Source: a virus
Length of the DNA: 64,000 nucleotides
IMG/VR virus record: IMGVR_UViG_3300050015_000656
Coordinates: 43,775-107,774 of that record
Reading direction: 5' to 3' (one strand)
Shown here: positions 53,979 to 62,198 of the stretch, piece by piece
Position numbering within the stretch: position 1 is the first letter of the stretch
Layout of the letters: every line of letters begins with the position of its first letter
Position numbers and translations under genes: made by a program
Notes under the pieces: generated by a model
What the model saw: only the letters and a program-made list of their open reading frames with translations
The model's database searches: none
Told to the model about the DNA's origin: nothing

Positions 53979-55844
53979 TTAACTATTTCTGAATTCCATT
54001 GGAGCACTTATTGCACCAACAGTTCCACTCATATAAACCTTATAATTTATGCCCGACCAACATCCTTGTCCAGAAGTAATTCCAATTAAACATTCATCAG
54101 GATATTTATCTGATGGAGCACAATTCACATGACCATTATCAAGAGCATTTACATACCAACATGTTTTTGCTGTTGCTGTGTATGGAATTGCAAGCCAAGT
54201 ATATTCACTTGTACTTGAGTTGAAACTAACCGTCACAGTACCGCTACTGTCTGCAACAACCTTAGTTCCACCAGTTACAAGAGAATTTGTTACAGCCGGA
54301 CGACTACCTGCAACGAGTTTACCATAATAATACGGATAAATTCCTGTTAAACTTGCAGATATTGCAGAAGTTTCTCCTGCAATTAATGGCGAACAATAAT
54401 TATAACTCTTACTATCTTTTGGCTGAACTCCGCAATTATAATGCTGACAACTTCCCCATGTTTGTGTACCATATAATAATTCATACGTACCTGCAGGAAA
54501 AGTAAATGTGGGTGAAGTGCAACTAAATGCACCCGGAGCAGTTTGTGTACCTGTAAGGCAATATAAGTTAACACCATTACTTCTTTTACTACATGTTGCA
54601 GTAAACTGTGGATTAATACAGCCAGCATCAAAACAACTTAAAATACACAATGGAATATGACAACCCACTTCAAAAGTACCTGAAGGACTTAAACTCATAC
54701 TACTACTTGGATTAGTAAGTACTGGATATAATGTTGGGACTAATAATTCCTCGAATAATTCAAAAGAAGTTTTACCAACTAATGATGTTCCTGCACAAAT
54801 TCCACCAACACATATTGCAGCAGGACTTGCTAAGTTATATGTGTCACCACTACCGCCAGTACCACCGCTTGAAAAAATAACGATTGTGTCACCACTTTGA
54901 GTAACAACAGTGTTTCCACCACCCACAATAGTTCTGAAATTCAATGTGGTATCACTAATATTTATTGTTGTGTCTTTATAAACATCAACACCAATTCCGA
55001 CATTTGAACCTAAAACTGTTGGAGTTTTTCCAGAAAAATAAATCAGGGATTCGTCAGCAGTAATTTTCAGCAAGTCTGGAGTTTTACTCTGAATTGTTTT
55101 AAAATTCAACACATTATTAACTTCACCTGCAAATACTGGCGCACCATTAGTATATGTACTACCTGTGGTAAGACTTCCAAGTACTGTGTTTATAACCGCA
55201 GTTGAGCCGTTATTATAAAAACTTCCTGTTACCCAAGCAGTTGTAGTGTACGGAAATGTTGTTACACCATTATAATATGAACTTACTGTCGGATTAATAC
55301 CAATCAAATTGGTAACATCGCCATCAACAAAAATCCAACCAACACTATAGTCTAAACCTTCATTCCAAATCCATGACTTAACCTGCCCGGTTGATTTTAA
55401 GTAACCTCTTTTAGCAATATTATCACTCGGTGTACCAGTATGAATTTTAAAATCAGTACCCCTATAAAAATAATTATAAAGTGAATTATAATTACCATCA
55501 TAGGTATTGTCAGTCATGTTATCAATTGGAAGTGTCTGAATACCAGTAAATCCACTGAAATATCCAACATTAGTTCCACCTGTAACAAAATCACCAATCG
55601 GAACAGTTGAGTCGTATTTCTTTTCAATAAGATTAATATCAGCAACACCGTCTTTATACCAATATTCAATATTAGTTCCACCGCTATTAACAAGTACAGT
55701 TAAACCATTATATCTTACAGGAACAGGTAATAATGCATTTGCTGAAGTTACTGAAGCATATGCGGTATTACCAGTGGTTAAATATTTTGACTCACTCGGT
55801 TTACCCGCATTTATTTTAATGTTATCGTTTAGTATTATTGCCAT
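53979..55844 (-). CDS. Tail fibre of the NLSDNIK family
   Basis: 621 residues. The anchor AIILNDNIKINAGKPSESKY and EYWYKDGVADINLIEKKYD match the neighbouring genes; the middle (about 90-330) is unique, with TYDGNYNSLYNYFYRGTDFK. The C-terminal 240 residues repeat the domain of 52065 and 55850 (YPYYYGKLVAGSRPAVTNSL, YVNALDNGHVNCAPSDKYPD). The middle may be a host-range segment exchanged between fixed ends. No own motif is visible; it probably shares a transcript with its neighbours. Confidence 0.7.
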   Translation of the reverse strand: MAIILNDNIKINAGKPSESKYLTTGNTAYASVTSANALLPVPVRYNGLTVLVNSGGTNIEYWYKDGVADINLIEKKYDSTVPIGDFVTGGTNVGYFSGFTGIQTLPIDNMTDNTYDGNYNSLYNYFYRGTDFKIHTGTPSDNIAKRGYLKSTGQVKSWIWNEGLDYSVGWIFVDGDVTNLIGINPTVSSYYNGVTTFPYTTTAWVTGSFYNNGSTAVINTVLGSLTTGSTYTNGAPVFAGEVNNVLNFKTIQSKTPDLLKITADESLIYFSGKTPTVLGSNVGIGVDVYKDTTINISDTTLNFRTIVGGGNTVVTQSGDTIVIFSSGGTGGSGDTYNLASPAAICVGGICAGTSLVGKTSFELFEELLVPTLYPVLTNPSSSMSLSPSGTFEVGCHIPLCILSCFDAGCINPQFTATCSKRSNGVNLYCLTGTQTAPGAFSCTSPTFTFPAGTYELLYGTQTWGSCQHYNCGVQPKDSKSYNYCSPLIAGETSAISASLTGIYPYYYGKLVAGSRPAVTNSLVTGGTKVVADSSGTVTVSFNSSTSEYTWLAIPYTATAKTCWYVNALDNGHVNCAPSDKYPDECLIGITSGQGCWSGINYKVYMSGTVGAISAPMEFRNS

Positions 55845-55849
55845 ATCTT

Positions 55850-56974
55850 TTAACTATTTCTTAATTCCATTATTGTTGCTGAAGCAGTCTGATAATTACT
55901 GATATAAATCTTGTAGCACTGACCACCCCAAAGTACTGTTGAAACAGGACAAACGGTTGTATTTGAAGGAAATAGATTACCACCAGGACTTACAGCACCA
56001 CCAATATTACCGTTATTAAGTGCATCTACAAACCATTTTGTTTTAGTTGCTGAAGCATCTGGTGTTGCAAACCAAATATAATCATCTGGAGAGCTGCTGA
56101 AATTAATACAAAGTGTACTTGTACTTAAAGCAACTACTTTACAACCACCAATTATCATTGCACATGTTGCAATTGGTCTATTAATACCTGCAGGGCAACC
56201 ACCACTTGCTACTTTACCGTAATAATAAGGATATAAGCCACAAACACTTTGTGCAATTGGTGCTATACAACCAGCAGGCAATGCAGTGCAAAATACTGCA
56301 CCACTGCTATCATATGCGGGTGTTGGACCTGCATCATAACAAACTGTACCATATGAGGTATTATTGCCGGGAGTTATTGTGTGAGCAGGCATTGCATAGG
56401 TTGATGTTAATGTAGTCAGTAAGCAATTACAGAAACCACCATTCATGTCTTGATATCTATGAGTATTTGGTAAACCACTTCTGAAACAGCAAGTACCACA
56501 ATATTGTGGAGCAATTGAACCTCTGGTGAAGTTTAAACAACCCGTAACACTCACACTCACACCAACTTCATAATATGTTGTTGAAGGACTGATGTAGAAT
56601 GAAAGTCCAGGTGCTGATACAGCAGGACTAACTGTTGGTACTAATATACTCTCAAGTATGTCTGAAATTGGCAATCCATATATTGGACTTCCACAACATA
56701 ATCCACCTACTGTACATGTTGTTGGCGATGCACCGCTATACACTCCACCGCCACCAGTACCTGTTGAAGGTTCTAAGGTAATTTTACCATTACAATAAGT
56801 TAATACATCGAAATTAGTTCCACCAGTTACAATGACAGGAATAAAGTTACTGCCATCAGATATTGAGAAACCTGTTACATTTTCAATTTTTGTCTGACCC
56901 GATAATGTTAGTGTTGTACCCTCTAATTGCTTAAATTGTTCATCACTAAGGTTTGGACGTGCGAAAAATCCCAT
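55850..56974 (-). CDS. Short tail fibre with shared C-terminal domain
   Basis: 374 residues. It combines the other anchor type (FARPNLSDEQFKQLEGTTLT, as in 39908, 42842 and 46645) with the C-terminal domain of the NLSDNIK family (about 120-374: YEVGVSVSVTGCLNFTRGSI, YPYYYGKVASGGCPAGINRP, WFVDALNNGNIGGAV). This hybrid is direct evidence for modular exchange. First gene of the fibre run; no promoter motif is seen immediately upstream. Confidence 0.7.
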   Translation of the reverse strand: MGFFARPNLSDEQFKQLEGTTLTLSGQTKIENVTGFSISDGSNFIPVIVTGGTNFDVLTYCNGKITLEPSTGTGGGGVYSGASPTTCTVGGLCCGSPIYGLPISDILESILVPTVSPAVSAPGLSFYISPSTTYYEVGVSVSVTGCLNFTRGSIAPQYCGTCCFRSGLPNTHRYQDMNGGFCNCLLTTLTSTYAMPAHTITPGNNTSYGTVCYDAGPTPAYDSSGAVFCTALPAGCIAPIAQSVCGLYPYYYGKVASGGCPAGINRPIATCAMIIGGCKVVALSTSTLCINFSSSPDDYIWFATPDASATKTKWFVDALNNGNIGGAVSPGGNLFPSNTTVCPVSTVLWGGQCYKIYISNYQTASATIMELRNS

Positions 56975-56986
56975 ATGTTTTTATTT

Positions 56987-57703
56987 TTAAATTATTATAT
57001 TATTTTTTAACACTTCTGAAAGATTTTTTCTTTCAGTATATGGAATACGCAATAAAGTAATATTATTTTTCTCTGCATATTCAGATTTAATTTTATCATT
57101 CAATTGAGTAACCATGTATTCGCTTTCACCACCAAAACATTCAACGGGTTTAAAATGTTGTCTTCCATCATATTCAATAAGTATATTTTGATTTGGTAAA
57201 TAAAAATCATACCTCAAATTTCTACGATTCCTACACCCGTTAAAAGTTTTTTGTTTTTCATACTTAATTGAATGTTGATTCAGCCAATAACCAATTAATT
57301 TTTCACCCACACTACCAATCATCATGCTTTTCTTATTTACCCTTTTAATAAACCTTTCACGTCTAATTCTTGGTTTAATATTTTTATTACATACTGAGCA
57401 ACCAATTGGACCGTGTAAATGATTAATTGGTGTTTGTGTGAATTCTATGTCATGTTTTTTACATGTGATTATAATTTTAGTTGACATATTAACATATTCA
57501 CACTTCGAGTAATCAAAAATATCGCCATGAACATTAACTGCTCTTTCAATAAATTGTATTGTTGTTAATGACTTATTCTTCTTCTCACGATTTATTTCAA
57601 TAACACTTAATCCGGATTCAAAAAACGAGTTATATTTTTGTTTATATGTGTGCATTTCTCTTTTCATTTCTTCGTAACTGCAAGCCGTACCCCTAATTAG
57701 CAA
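56987..57703 (-). CDS. Vsr/PD-(D/E)XK homing endonuclease with zinc repeat
   Basis: 238 residues, paralogue of 6823-7515 but with only one full zinc repeat (FIERAVNVHGDIFDYSKCEY ... GCSVC) after a distinct N-terminus with YEEMKREMHTYKQKYNSFFE. The nuclease domain has LRYDFYLPNQNILIEYDGRQ, HF and LLRIPYTERKNL. It is preceded by a GTATTTAT motif at 57735-57742 and a terminator. Sits between the fibre run and the Ro60-like cluster. Confidence 0.75.
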   Translation of the reverse strand: MLIRGTACSYEEMKREMHTYKQKYNSFFESGLSVIEINREKKNKSLTTIQFIERAVNVHGDIFDYSKCEYVNMSTKIIITCKKHDIEFTQTPINHLHGPIGCSVCNKNIKPRIRRERFIKRVNKKSMMIGSVGEKLIGYWLNQHSIKYEKQKTFNGCRNRRNLRYDFYLPNQNILIEYDGRQHFKPVECFGGESEYMVTQLNDKIKSEYAEKNNITLLRIPYTERKNLSEVLKNNIII

Positions 57704-57734
57704 ATCCGAAGTTTTTCCTTCGGTTTTATTTATA

Positions 57735-57742
57735 ATAAATAC
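57735..57742 (-). promoter_or_regulatory. GTATTTAT motif
   Basis: Minus-strand TTGTATTTATTATAAAT, 31 nt before the start at 57703 and after the terminator 57783-57810. It may also supply the fibre genes downstream. Confidence 0.5.
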
Positions 57743-57782
57743 AATAGAAACAGATTAAAAACTTACAGTTGTGGAAAATAAA

Positions 57783-57810
57783 AAACCCCGTAAGATTTCT
57801 CCTACGGGGT
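57783..57810 (-). terminator. Rho-independent terminator
   Basis: Minus strand: AACCCCGTA-10 nt-TACGGGGTT then TTTT. It ends the transcript of the ARPP-1-like and Ro60-like genes and separates it from the fibre genes. Confidence 0.85.
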
Positions 57811-57830
57811 TTCGATATACTTATTCAATC

Positions 57831-58928
57831 TTATAGACTGAAATTTTTCTGCTTACGAGCCTTCTTACGAAGTTCGTTTACTTCCCTGTATGCGTCAGGA
57901 TTAAACCTTTCACGCTTAACAACTGATACAAGGTGATTGAATTCGTTCTCAGTAATTACCTGTCCGATATAACCTTCTGCCTTGAGAACATAAGATTTGG
58001 GAGCACGGAGTGACTGAGACTGACCTTCGGTATCAAGTTTTGCTTCGAAGGTTAAATCAAGAATTTCTTGAATCTTTTCAGTAACATCAGCAGTCATTTT
58101 AGCTTTTGTCTGCTTCAATGCTCTTTCAAGCAAATCAACAACATTTTCCCTGTGAGTCTGCTTCAATTCCTCATATGTCTGAGTAAACTCATTCATAGTA
58201 GTTTTGTTCTTCAACTCACTAATAATTGCCAATGAACCGTAGCAGTCACGAATCATTAAATCCCATACCTGTTCAGCGTATGTGAATGAAGGAAACTTGT
58301 CTATTGCAACAATCTCACCATCAATCAACACGATGATACCAATCAAGTTCTTTGGACGTTCAAAGTGTGCAATGAACTGTTCAAGTTTCTTGTCGAACTT
58401 CTCGAAGTAGATGTTCAAGTAGTTACCAGTACCAGACTTGGTATCTACACCTAACTTCTGAATAGCAGGGTAAATATTACCGTGACCTGATGTCTGACCA
58501 ACTGCATCAAACAACATTTCACGCATAGATACGGGAATCATACGGAATTCCTGAGTTCCACGGAAGTATCCGGTCTGTCCACCTTGTACACAACCTGCGT
58601 CATGGAAAGTTGTCTGAGCACGTGGCTCAACATAACCAGCCTTTACCATACCGTGGTTCTGTGCCTGTTGCTTAGTTAAAACAGCCATCTGAGTAGGAAG
58701 AATAACTTCCTTATCCTGTTGGTTGGTAAACGTGATTTGACCATAGGTAGAGTTACTTGACACCAATGATGTCAAGGGATTCGCAAAGCGAGTATCCAAT
58801 GAAAACTCAGCATCGGTTGTAAGGCATACAATCTGCATATTTAATATGCTTTGTACAATAATATTACCATCTTTATCTTTGACAGGACGGCAACCTTTCA
58901 ATAATTCTGAAAAATCTTTTGTATTCAT
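57831..58928 (-). CDS. ARPP-1/DUF6569-like protein
   Basis: 365 residues. The central part (about 60-240) resembles the ARPP-1 family: a beta region with VILPTQMAVLTKQQAQNHGM, CVQGGQTGYFRG, the motif RMIPVSMREMLFDAVGQTSG and LIGIIVLIDGEIVAIDKFPS. The C-terminal 130 residues are helical and basic. ARPP-1 was named from contexts linked to ADP-ribose metabolism, and its biochemical role is not known to me. It is the downstream partner of the Ro60-like gene; an HNH nuclease has separated the two. It overlaps that nuclease's stop (ATGA). Confidence 0.55.
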   Translation of the reverse strand: MNTKDFSELLKGCRPVKDKDGNIIVQSILNMQIVCLTTDAEFSLDTRFANPLTSLVSSNSTYGQITFTNQQDKEVILPTQMAVLTKQQAQNHGMVKAGYVEPRAQTTFHDAGCVQGGQTGYFRGTQEFRMIPVSMREMLFDAVGQTSGHGNIYPAIQKLGVDTKSGTGNYLNIYFEKFDKKLEQFIAHFERPKNLIGIIVLIDGEIVAIDKFPSFTYAEQVWDLMIRDCYGSLAIISELKNKTTMNEFTQTYEELKQTHRENVVDLLERALKQTKAKMTADVTEKIQEILDLTFEAKLDTEGQSQSLRAPKSYVLKAEGYIGQVITENEFNHLVSVVKRERFNPDAYREVNELRKKARKQKNFSL

Positions 58929-59485
58929 AACGTATTGATTTTAATGTTATTAATTTCACACTCTAATTTATATGCATTAAATGCTAATTCTTCTGTTTCA
59001 AATCTACCTAAAAATTTTGTTTTACCTTGAATGTTAATTCTTGAAATCCAAGGTTTTTGATATTTTTCTTTAACATACGATACTCCAACATATTTACTAC
59101 TACTTTTCATTTTTGTTCTCGCATGATGAGTATTTTCTCTTGAAGTGCACCATTCTAAGTTAGAAGAAAAATTATTTTTCTTATTTCTATCTTTATGATT
59201 TACTTCATCCAAATTATTTGGATTAGGAATGAATGCTTCTGCAATTAATCTGTGTAAACAAAATGCTTTATTTATACAATTTTTCGATAAAGTAACCAGC
59301 ACATATTTACCTTGATTAATAAACGTACCTTTCAACGAACCCTTCAGTCTTCGACTGACACCATTTCTGTTAATTTCATTTCTATCCAAACTTCTAACTC
59401 TTCCAAAATTACTTATTTGATAATAACCCTCATATCCGACAACATCTTTCCAATTTTCAAACAATATTCTTGGGTAGTGAAACAT
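58925..59485 (-). CDS. HNH homing endonuclease with NUMOD4 and AP2 domains
   Basis: 186 residues. N-terminal NUMOD4-like segment WKDVVGYEGYYQISNFGRVR; HNH core with LHRLIAEAFIPNPNNLDEVN, HKDRNKKNNFSSNLEWCTSR (His, Asp, Asn, His); and a C-terminal AP2-type DNA-binding domain, SSKYVGVSYVKEKYQKPWIS and FLGRFETEELAFNAY. All three parts are typical of free-standing HNH homing nucleases. It sits between the Ro60-like and ARPP-1-like genes, ending in the ATG of the latter. Confidence 0.9.
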   Translation of the reverse strand: MFHYPRILFENWKDVVGYEGYYQISNFGRVRSLDRNEINRNGVSRRLKGSLKGTFINQGKYVLVTLSKNCINKAFCLHRLIAEAFIPNPNNLDEVNHKDRNKKNNFSSNLEWCTSRENTHHARTKMKSSSKYVGVSYVKEKYQKPWISRINIQGKTKFLGRFETEELAFNAYKLECEINNIKINTL

Positions 59486-59497
59486 ATTAATTTGCGT

Positions 59498-61141
59498 TTA
59501 AGCGTTTACACTAATTTTTTTAATTCTCTTAACAGGAGCAGCTTCAAGAGCAAGAACCTGGTTTTCAAGCCAACGTTTGGTGTCAATTTCAAGTAACCTT
59601 GCGTTAATCTGTGGCTGTAAAGCTGCAGGGTTGTTAATTGCCATTGTGACAACACCCTTACCTAAAGTCCTTACATTAGCACCCATTTCGGCACTGGTAA
59701 TCGGTGAAATCTGGAATGTTGGTACACTCCTTCCACTTTCTGCTTGCCAGATTGAGATAACTTCGTTAGTCAATCCATCGTAAGCGTTTTCGTAACCATC
59801 GGTTAAGATGAAAATTGCATCGTATGGCTTTGAAGGGTTTTCTTCCTTCAAAAGTTCAATAAATGCACTTGCAATATCACTTGCAAAACCTTTAGTATCA
59901 ACTCTGTTAGATTCCCTTGCAGATGCCATAAGAACCAATGAAGTGAAATCTGCAATTGCCCTTGGGGTATTCTTTGATTCGGTCTTGTCACCTGTCATTG
60001 AGATACTACCGTCAACAATAATACCGATATTCTGGTAGAAGAAACCTGCAATTTTCTTTTTATCTGCAAGTTTTACAATTGCTGACCTTAATTCTGGTGT
60101 GAAAGTTGTTTCATAACCAGTTTTGTAAAGTGCAAGGAAGTCTGTTGCCTTTTCAACCTCAACGTGTTTTTCAACACCGAGTTTTGCGGTTGATTTGGTC
60201 TGACGGACCTGCTGGTTTACAGAAGTTACCTTCACATTCTTACGAATGAGTGCCTTTGTAGCTTCTCTCTGAACCTTAGTTGACCACAATGAGTGATACT
60301 GAGGGTGTGAAGTACTTGCAACCATACCGATAAGAACTTCTTCCGGTACTGAACTTACAGAAGTAATGTCAGTTTTTGCCTTCTGGTATTCTGACAAAAG
60401 TGGAAATTCGTTTGCAGGATACTGAACGCCAACAAAGTTAGCACCACAATCCCTCTTGAACAAGAACATCAATAACTTATATGCACGAGTATCACTACCG
60501 TTAAAGTACTTGAGAATGTTCTTAGTTGCAATTGTCAATTCCTTGTCACTTCCGTACAAACCATTTGTGATTATGTTCTTCTGTGCAATTGAAAGCAATA
60601 CTGATGTCTTTTTAACACCATAAACGTGACGTAAAATCTGAGCAATCTTGTTACGGTACTTCAATGAGTAGAATTCCAAGTTAGTTTGACCCCAGATAAA
60701 GCCAAGAATGATTTTCCTTGACCTTTCGTTGTTAATCTTAGCATCCTTTAAGTCTACGAAAAGACGTAATACATATGGAAGACCGTTTTCACCCAAGTTG
60801 TTGAGTGCGGTAAGAACTGCCTTATCACTAAGACCATTATCATACCAGTCGATTGGATTAACAATATTACATGCGCCACCCTTCAAAGTATTTTTAAATT
60901 CGTTTAAAAGTACCTCAGACACGAACTGTCCAGTCGCACCCTTTTGACTTGCTATAATCAAAGGGAGTTCCTTAGAAAGACCGTACATCTTCTTGATTTC
61001 CTTCTGGAGAGCAATTGCTTGCTCATCCCTGCTGTGGTAGTAAGTTGCTGATGCTTTGCTACCTGATGCTGTGGTAAGACCGTCAATCAGTGTCTGTTTA
61101 ACGCTTACAAGCATTTTCTGTGTTAATACCAACTTTTCCAT
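59498..61141 (-). CDS. Ro60-like (TROVE/vWA) RNA-binding protein
   Basis: 547 residues, near Ro60 (538). The N-terminal ~350 residues are helical, with the HEAT-type region of TROVE proteins, including NERSRKIILGFIWGQTNLEF and YSLKYRNKIAQILRHVYGVK. The C-terminal vWA domain (about 365-520) starts with GIIVDGSISMTGDK, carrying the metal-site DxSxS, then FILTDGYENA. Ro60 proteins form a ring that holds misfolded RNAs and Y RNAs. Here it lies directly downstream of tRNA-like RNAs and has a host-like promoter. The name rests on pattern and length; a vWA protein of another class is possible. Confidence 0.55.
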   Translation of the reverse strand: MEKLVLTQKMLVSVKQTLIDGLTTASGSKASATYYHSRDEQAIALQKEIKKMYGLSKELPLIIASQKGATGQFVSEVLLNEFKNTLKGGACNIVNPIDWYDNGLSDKAVLTALNNLGENGLPYVLRLFVDLKDAKINNERSRKIILGFIWGQTNLEFYSLKYRNKIAQILRHVYGVKKTSVLLSIAQKNIITNGLYGSDKELTIATKNILKYFNGSDTRAYKLLMFLFKRDCGANFVGVQYPANEFPLLSEYQKAKTDITSVSSVPEEVLIGMVASTSHPQYHSLWSTKVQREATKALIRKNVKVTSVNQQVRQTKSTAKLGVEKHVEVEKATDFLALYKTGYETTFTPELRSAIVKLADKKKIAGFFYQNIGIIVDGSISMTGDKTESKNTPRAIADFTSLVLMASARESNRVDTKGFASDIASAFIELLKEENPSKPYDAIFILTDGYENAYDGLTNEVISIWQAESGRSVPTFQISPITSAEMGANVRTLGKGVVTMAINNPAALQPQINARLLEIDTKRWLENQVLALEAAPVKRIKKISVNA

Positions 61142-61195
61142 AGTGAATGTTTAAAAATTTACATTACAATTATTAATAAAAAACATTTCAGAGTG

Positions 61196-61226
61196 CAAAT
61201 ATACTATTAAATCTGAAACATCAAAA
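61196..61226 (-). promoter_or_regulatory. Host-like promoter (TTTTG - N18 - TATATTTG)
   Basis: Minus strand: TTTTG (61222-61226), 18 nt, TATATTTG (61196-61203), followed by GCAC as in the helicase promoter. About 55 nt before the Ro60-like start and just after a terminator. Suggests early, host-driven expression. Confidence 0.6.
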
Positions 61227-61252
61227 CATATTCGAAAAAAAAACAAAAAAAA

Positions 61253-61290
61253 TGGGCGAGTAGACACATTTCTATGTCAGTCCCCGCCCA
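61253..61290 (-). terminator. Rho-independent terminator of the RNA region
   Basis: Minus strand: TGGGCG ... CGCCCA with an inner GACAT/ATGTC arm, then a long T run. It ends the transcript from the tRNA region before the Ro60-like gene. Confidence 0.8.
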
Positions 61291-61697
61291 TTTTCTCTTC
61301 GAAAAACACTTCTCTCTATTAAGGAGAAGAAGTTTAGTTGTAATTTGGTAAGTTTGTCCCTCTTCTTCATGAGAGGGATTACATTTTTCAATCTACTGTA
61401 TTCACAACAAGTTCTTCTGTCAAATTGCTGCTTCAGGTGGCACGCTCCGAAGAACCCGACATCTACTCACAACAATATGTCTTTTTTTATGAAAAAATAA
61501 GCACTTCTGCTTAAAAAACCATTCTTAATCATCAAATGTTAGGCGACACGCCCCGTTTTTTGTAAAAAACACTCTGGTGCCGACAGCCTAAAAACTTCAA
61601 GCGGTGGGGTTTACTTGATTTAATTTAAATTTGGTTTAACCCTTACCACTTTTAAAACTTGGGGAACATTTTAATAGTATTTGTTGTTTTTCTTTTG
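61291..61697 (-). ncRNA. Structured noncoding RNA segment, unassigned
   Basis: 407 nt without a coding frame. On the minus strand it holds a hairpin with CCCTCT/AGAGGG arms (61358-61377), a 7-bp pair GTTCTTC/GAAGAAC around 61411-61455, and two near-identical 14-nt boxes with plus-strand form AGGYGRCACGCYCC at 61435-61448 and 61541-61554, each preceded on the minus strand by TGTCGG and a hairpin. Possibly the 3' part of a large ornate RNA or a set of Y-type RNAs bound by the Ro60-like protein. I cannot assign it to a known family. Confidence 0.45.
61395..61414 (-). repeat. 20-nt element, copy D
   Basis: Plus-strand actgtattcacaacaagttc; minus-strand form GAACTTGTTGTGAATACAGT. Fourth and most divergent copy. 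A TTGACA lies 17 nt upstream of TACAGT here only. Confidence 0.4.
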
Positions 61698-61790
61698 ATA
61701 GTTTAACTGACTATTGACTTTACCACTTGTCTACTTCCCCAAATTTGTTTTGTTATTTGTGGGGAAGGAAGGACTCGAACCTCCGATATT
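61698..61790 (-). ncRNA. Circularly permuted tRNA-like RNA
   Basis: On the minus strand the 3' half comes first: variable ATATC, T-stem GGAGG-TTCGAGT-CCTTC (61768-61784), acceptor strand CTTCCCC (61761-61767). Then a 20-nt A-rich link (61741-61760) and the 5' half: acceptor GGGGAAG (61734-61740), TA, D-arm GAC...GTC with GG in the loop, and a hairpin ATAGT-CAGTTAA-ACTAT (61698-61714) in the anticodon-arm position. All seven acceptor pairs match. Base 33 is A, not U, which argues against a decoding tRNA. The topology fits a tRNA-mimicking module of a bacterial Y RNA, or a permuted tRNA. Confidence 0.6.
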
Positions 61791-61810
61791 ACTGTAAACA
61801 CTTTTAGTTT
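61791..61810 (-). repeat. 20-nt element, copy A
   Basis: Plus-strand actgtaaacacttttagttt, directly before (minus sense) the 3' half of the permuted tRNA-like RNA. Confidence 0.5.
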
Positions 61811-61924
61811 TCCCTTCGTATCTTCACCCGAAAGTTTGTGTTGCCACAGGGACAGTCGGGAATTCCAGAAACACGGTTACTTTACTTTCGTAAGAGGCTT
61901 TTCCGTGCATACCTGAAAAATTTG

Positions 61925-61985
61925 TGGGGAGAGCAGGCTTCGAACCTGCAAATCATTGAGTTCAAATCAATTGCTTTACCTTTTA
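61925..61985 (-). tRNA. Partial tRNA, Ser(UGA)-like, lacking its 5' acceptor strand
   Basis: Minus strand: late D-loop with AGGTA, D-stem strand AAGC, anticodon arm ATTGA-TTTGAAC-TCAAT (anticodon TGA), a 5-nt variable loop, T-arm GCAGG-TTCGAAG-CCTGC, acceptor strand TCTCCCC, discriminator A. No GGGGAGA precedes it; the 20-nt element stands there instead. A matching 5' piece lies at 63042-63052. The short variable loop is unlike a normal tRNA-Ser. It could be a split or degraded tRNA, or part of a tRNA-like RNA. Confidence 0.5.
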
Positions 61986-62004
61986 CTGAAAACACAATCA
62001 GTTC
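61985..62004 (-). repeat. 20-nt element, copy B
   Basis: Plus-strand actgaaaacacaatcagttc, directly before (minus sense) the partial Ser-like tRNA. Confidence 0.5.
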
Positions 62005-62198
62005 TCTCATCTAAGAGAGCAGTGAGTATGTATATTGAAATTGGATTATGGTCTACATGAGAATGAGCGTGTTATCAGCATAATCCTTAACCAACCTTAT
62101 TTTCTCAATTAGATGTAAAAACTCAAAAAAATCAATATATTTGATAAGTTTTCAATATAGCCATACGAATAAAGTTTTTTTAATTAAAAGTGGTTAAA

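Noticed and set aside
61395-61440. TTGACA-17 nt-TACAGT as a sigma-70 promoter
   Set aside because: The other three copies of the 20-nt element lack a -35 box at that distance, and the likely host does not use this consensus.
61698-61830. Group I or group II intron around the permuted tRNA-like RNA
   Set aside because: I could not find the conserved core elements (such as the P7 segments or a GUGYG 5' end and domain V), so I do not call an intron.
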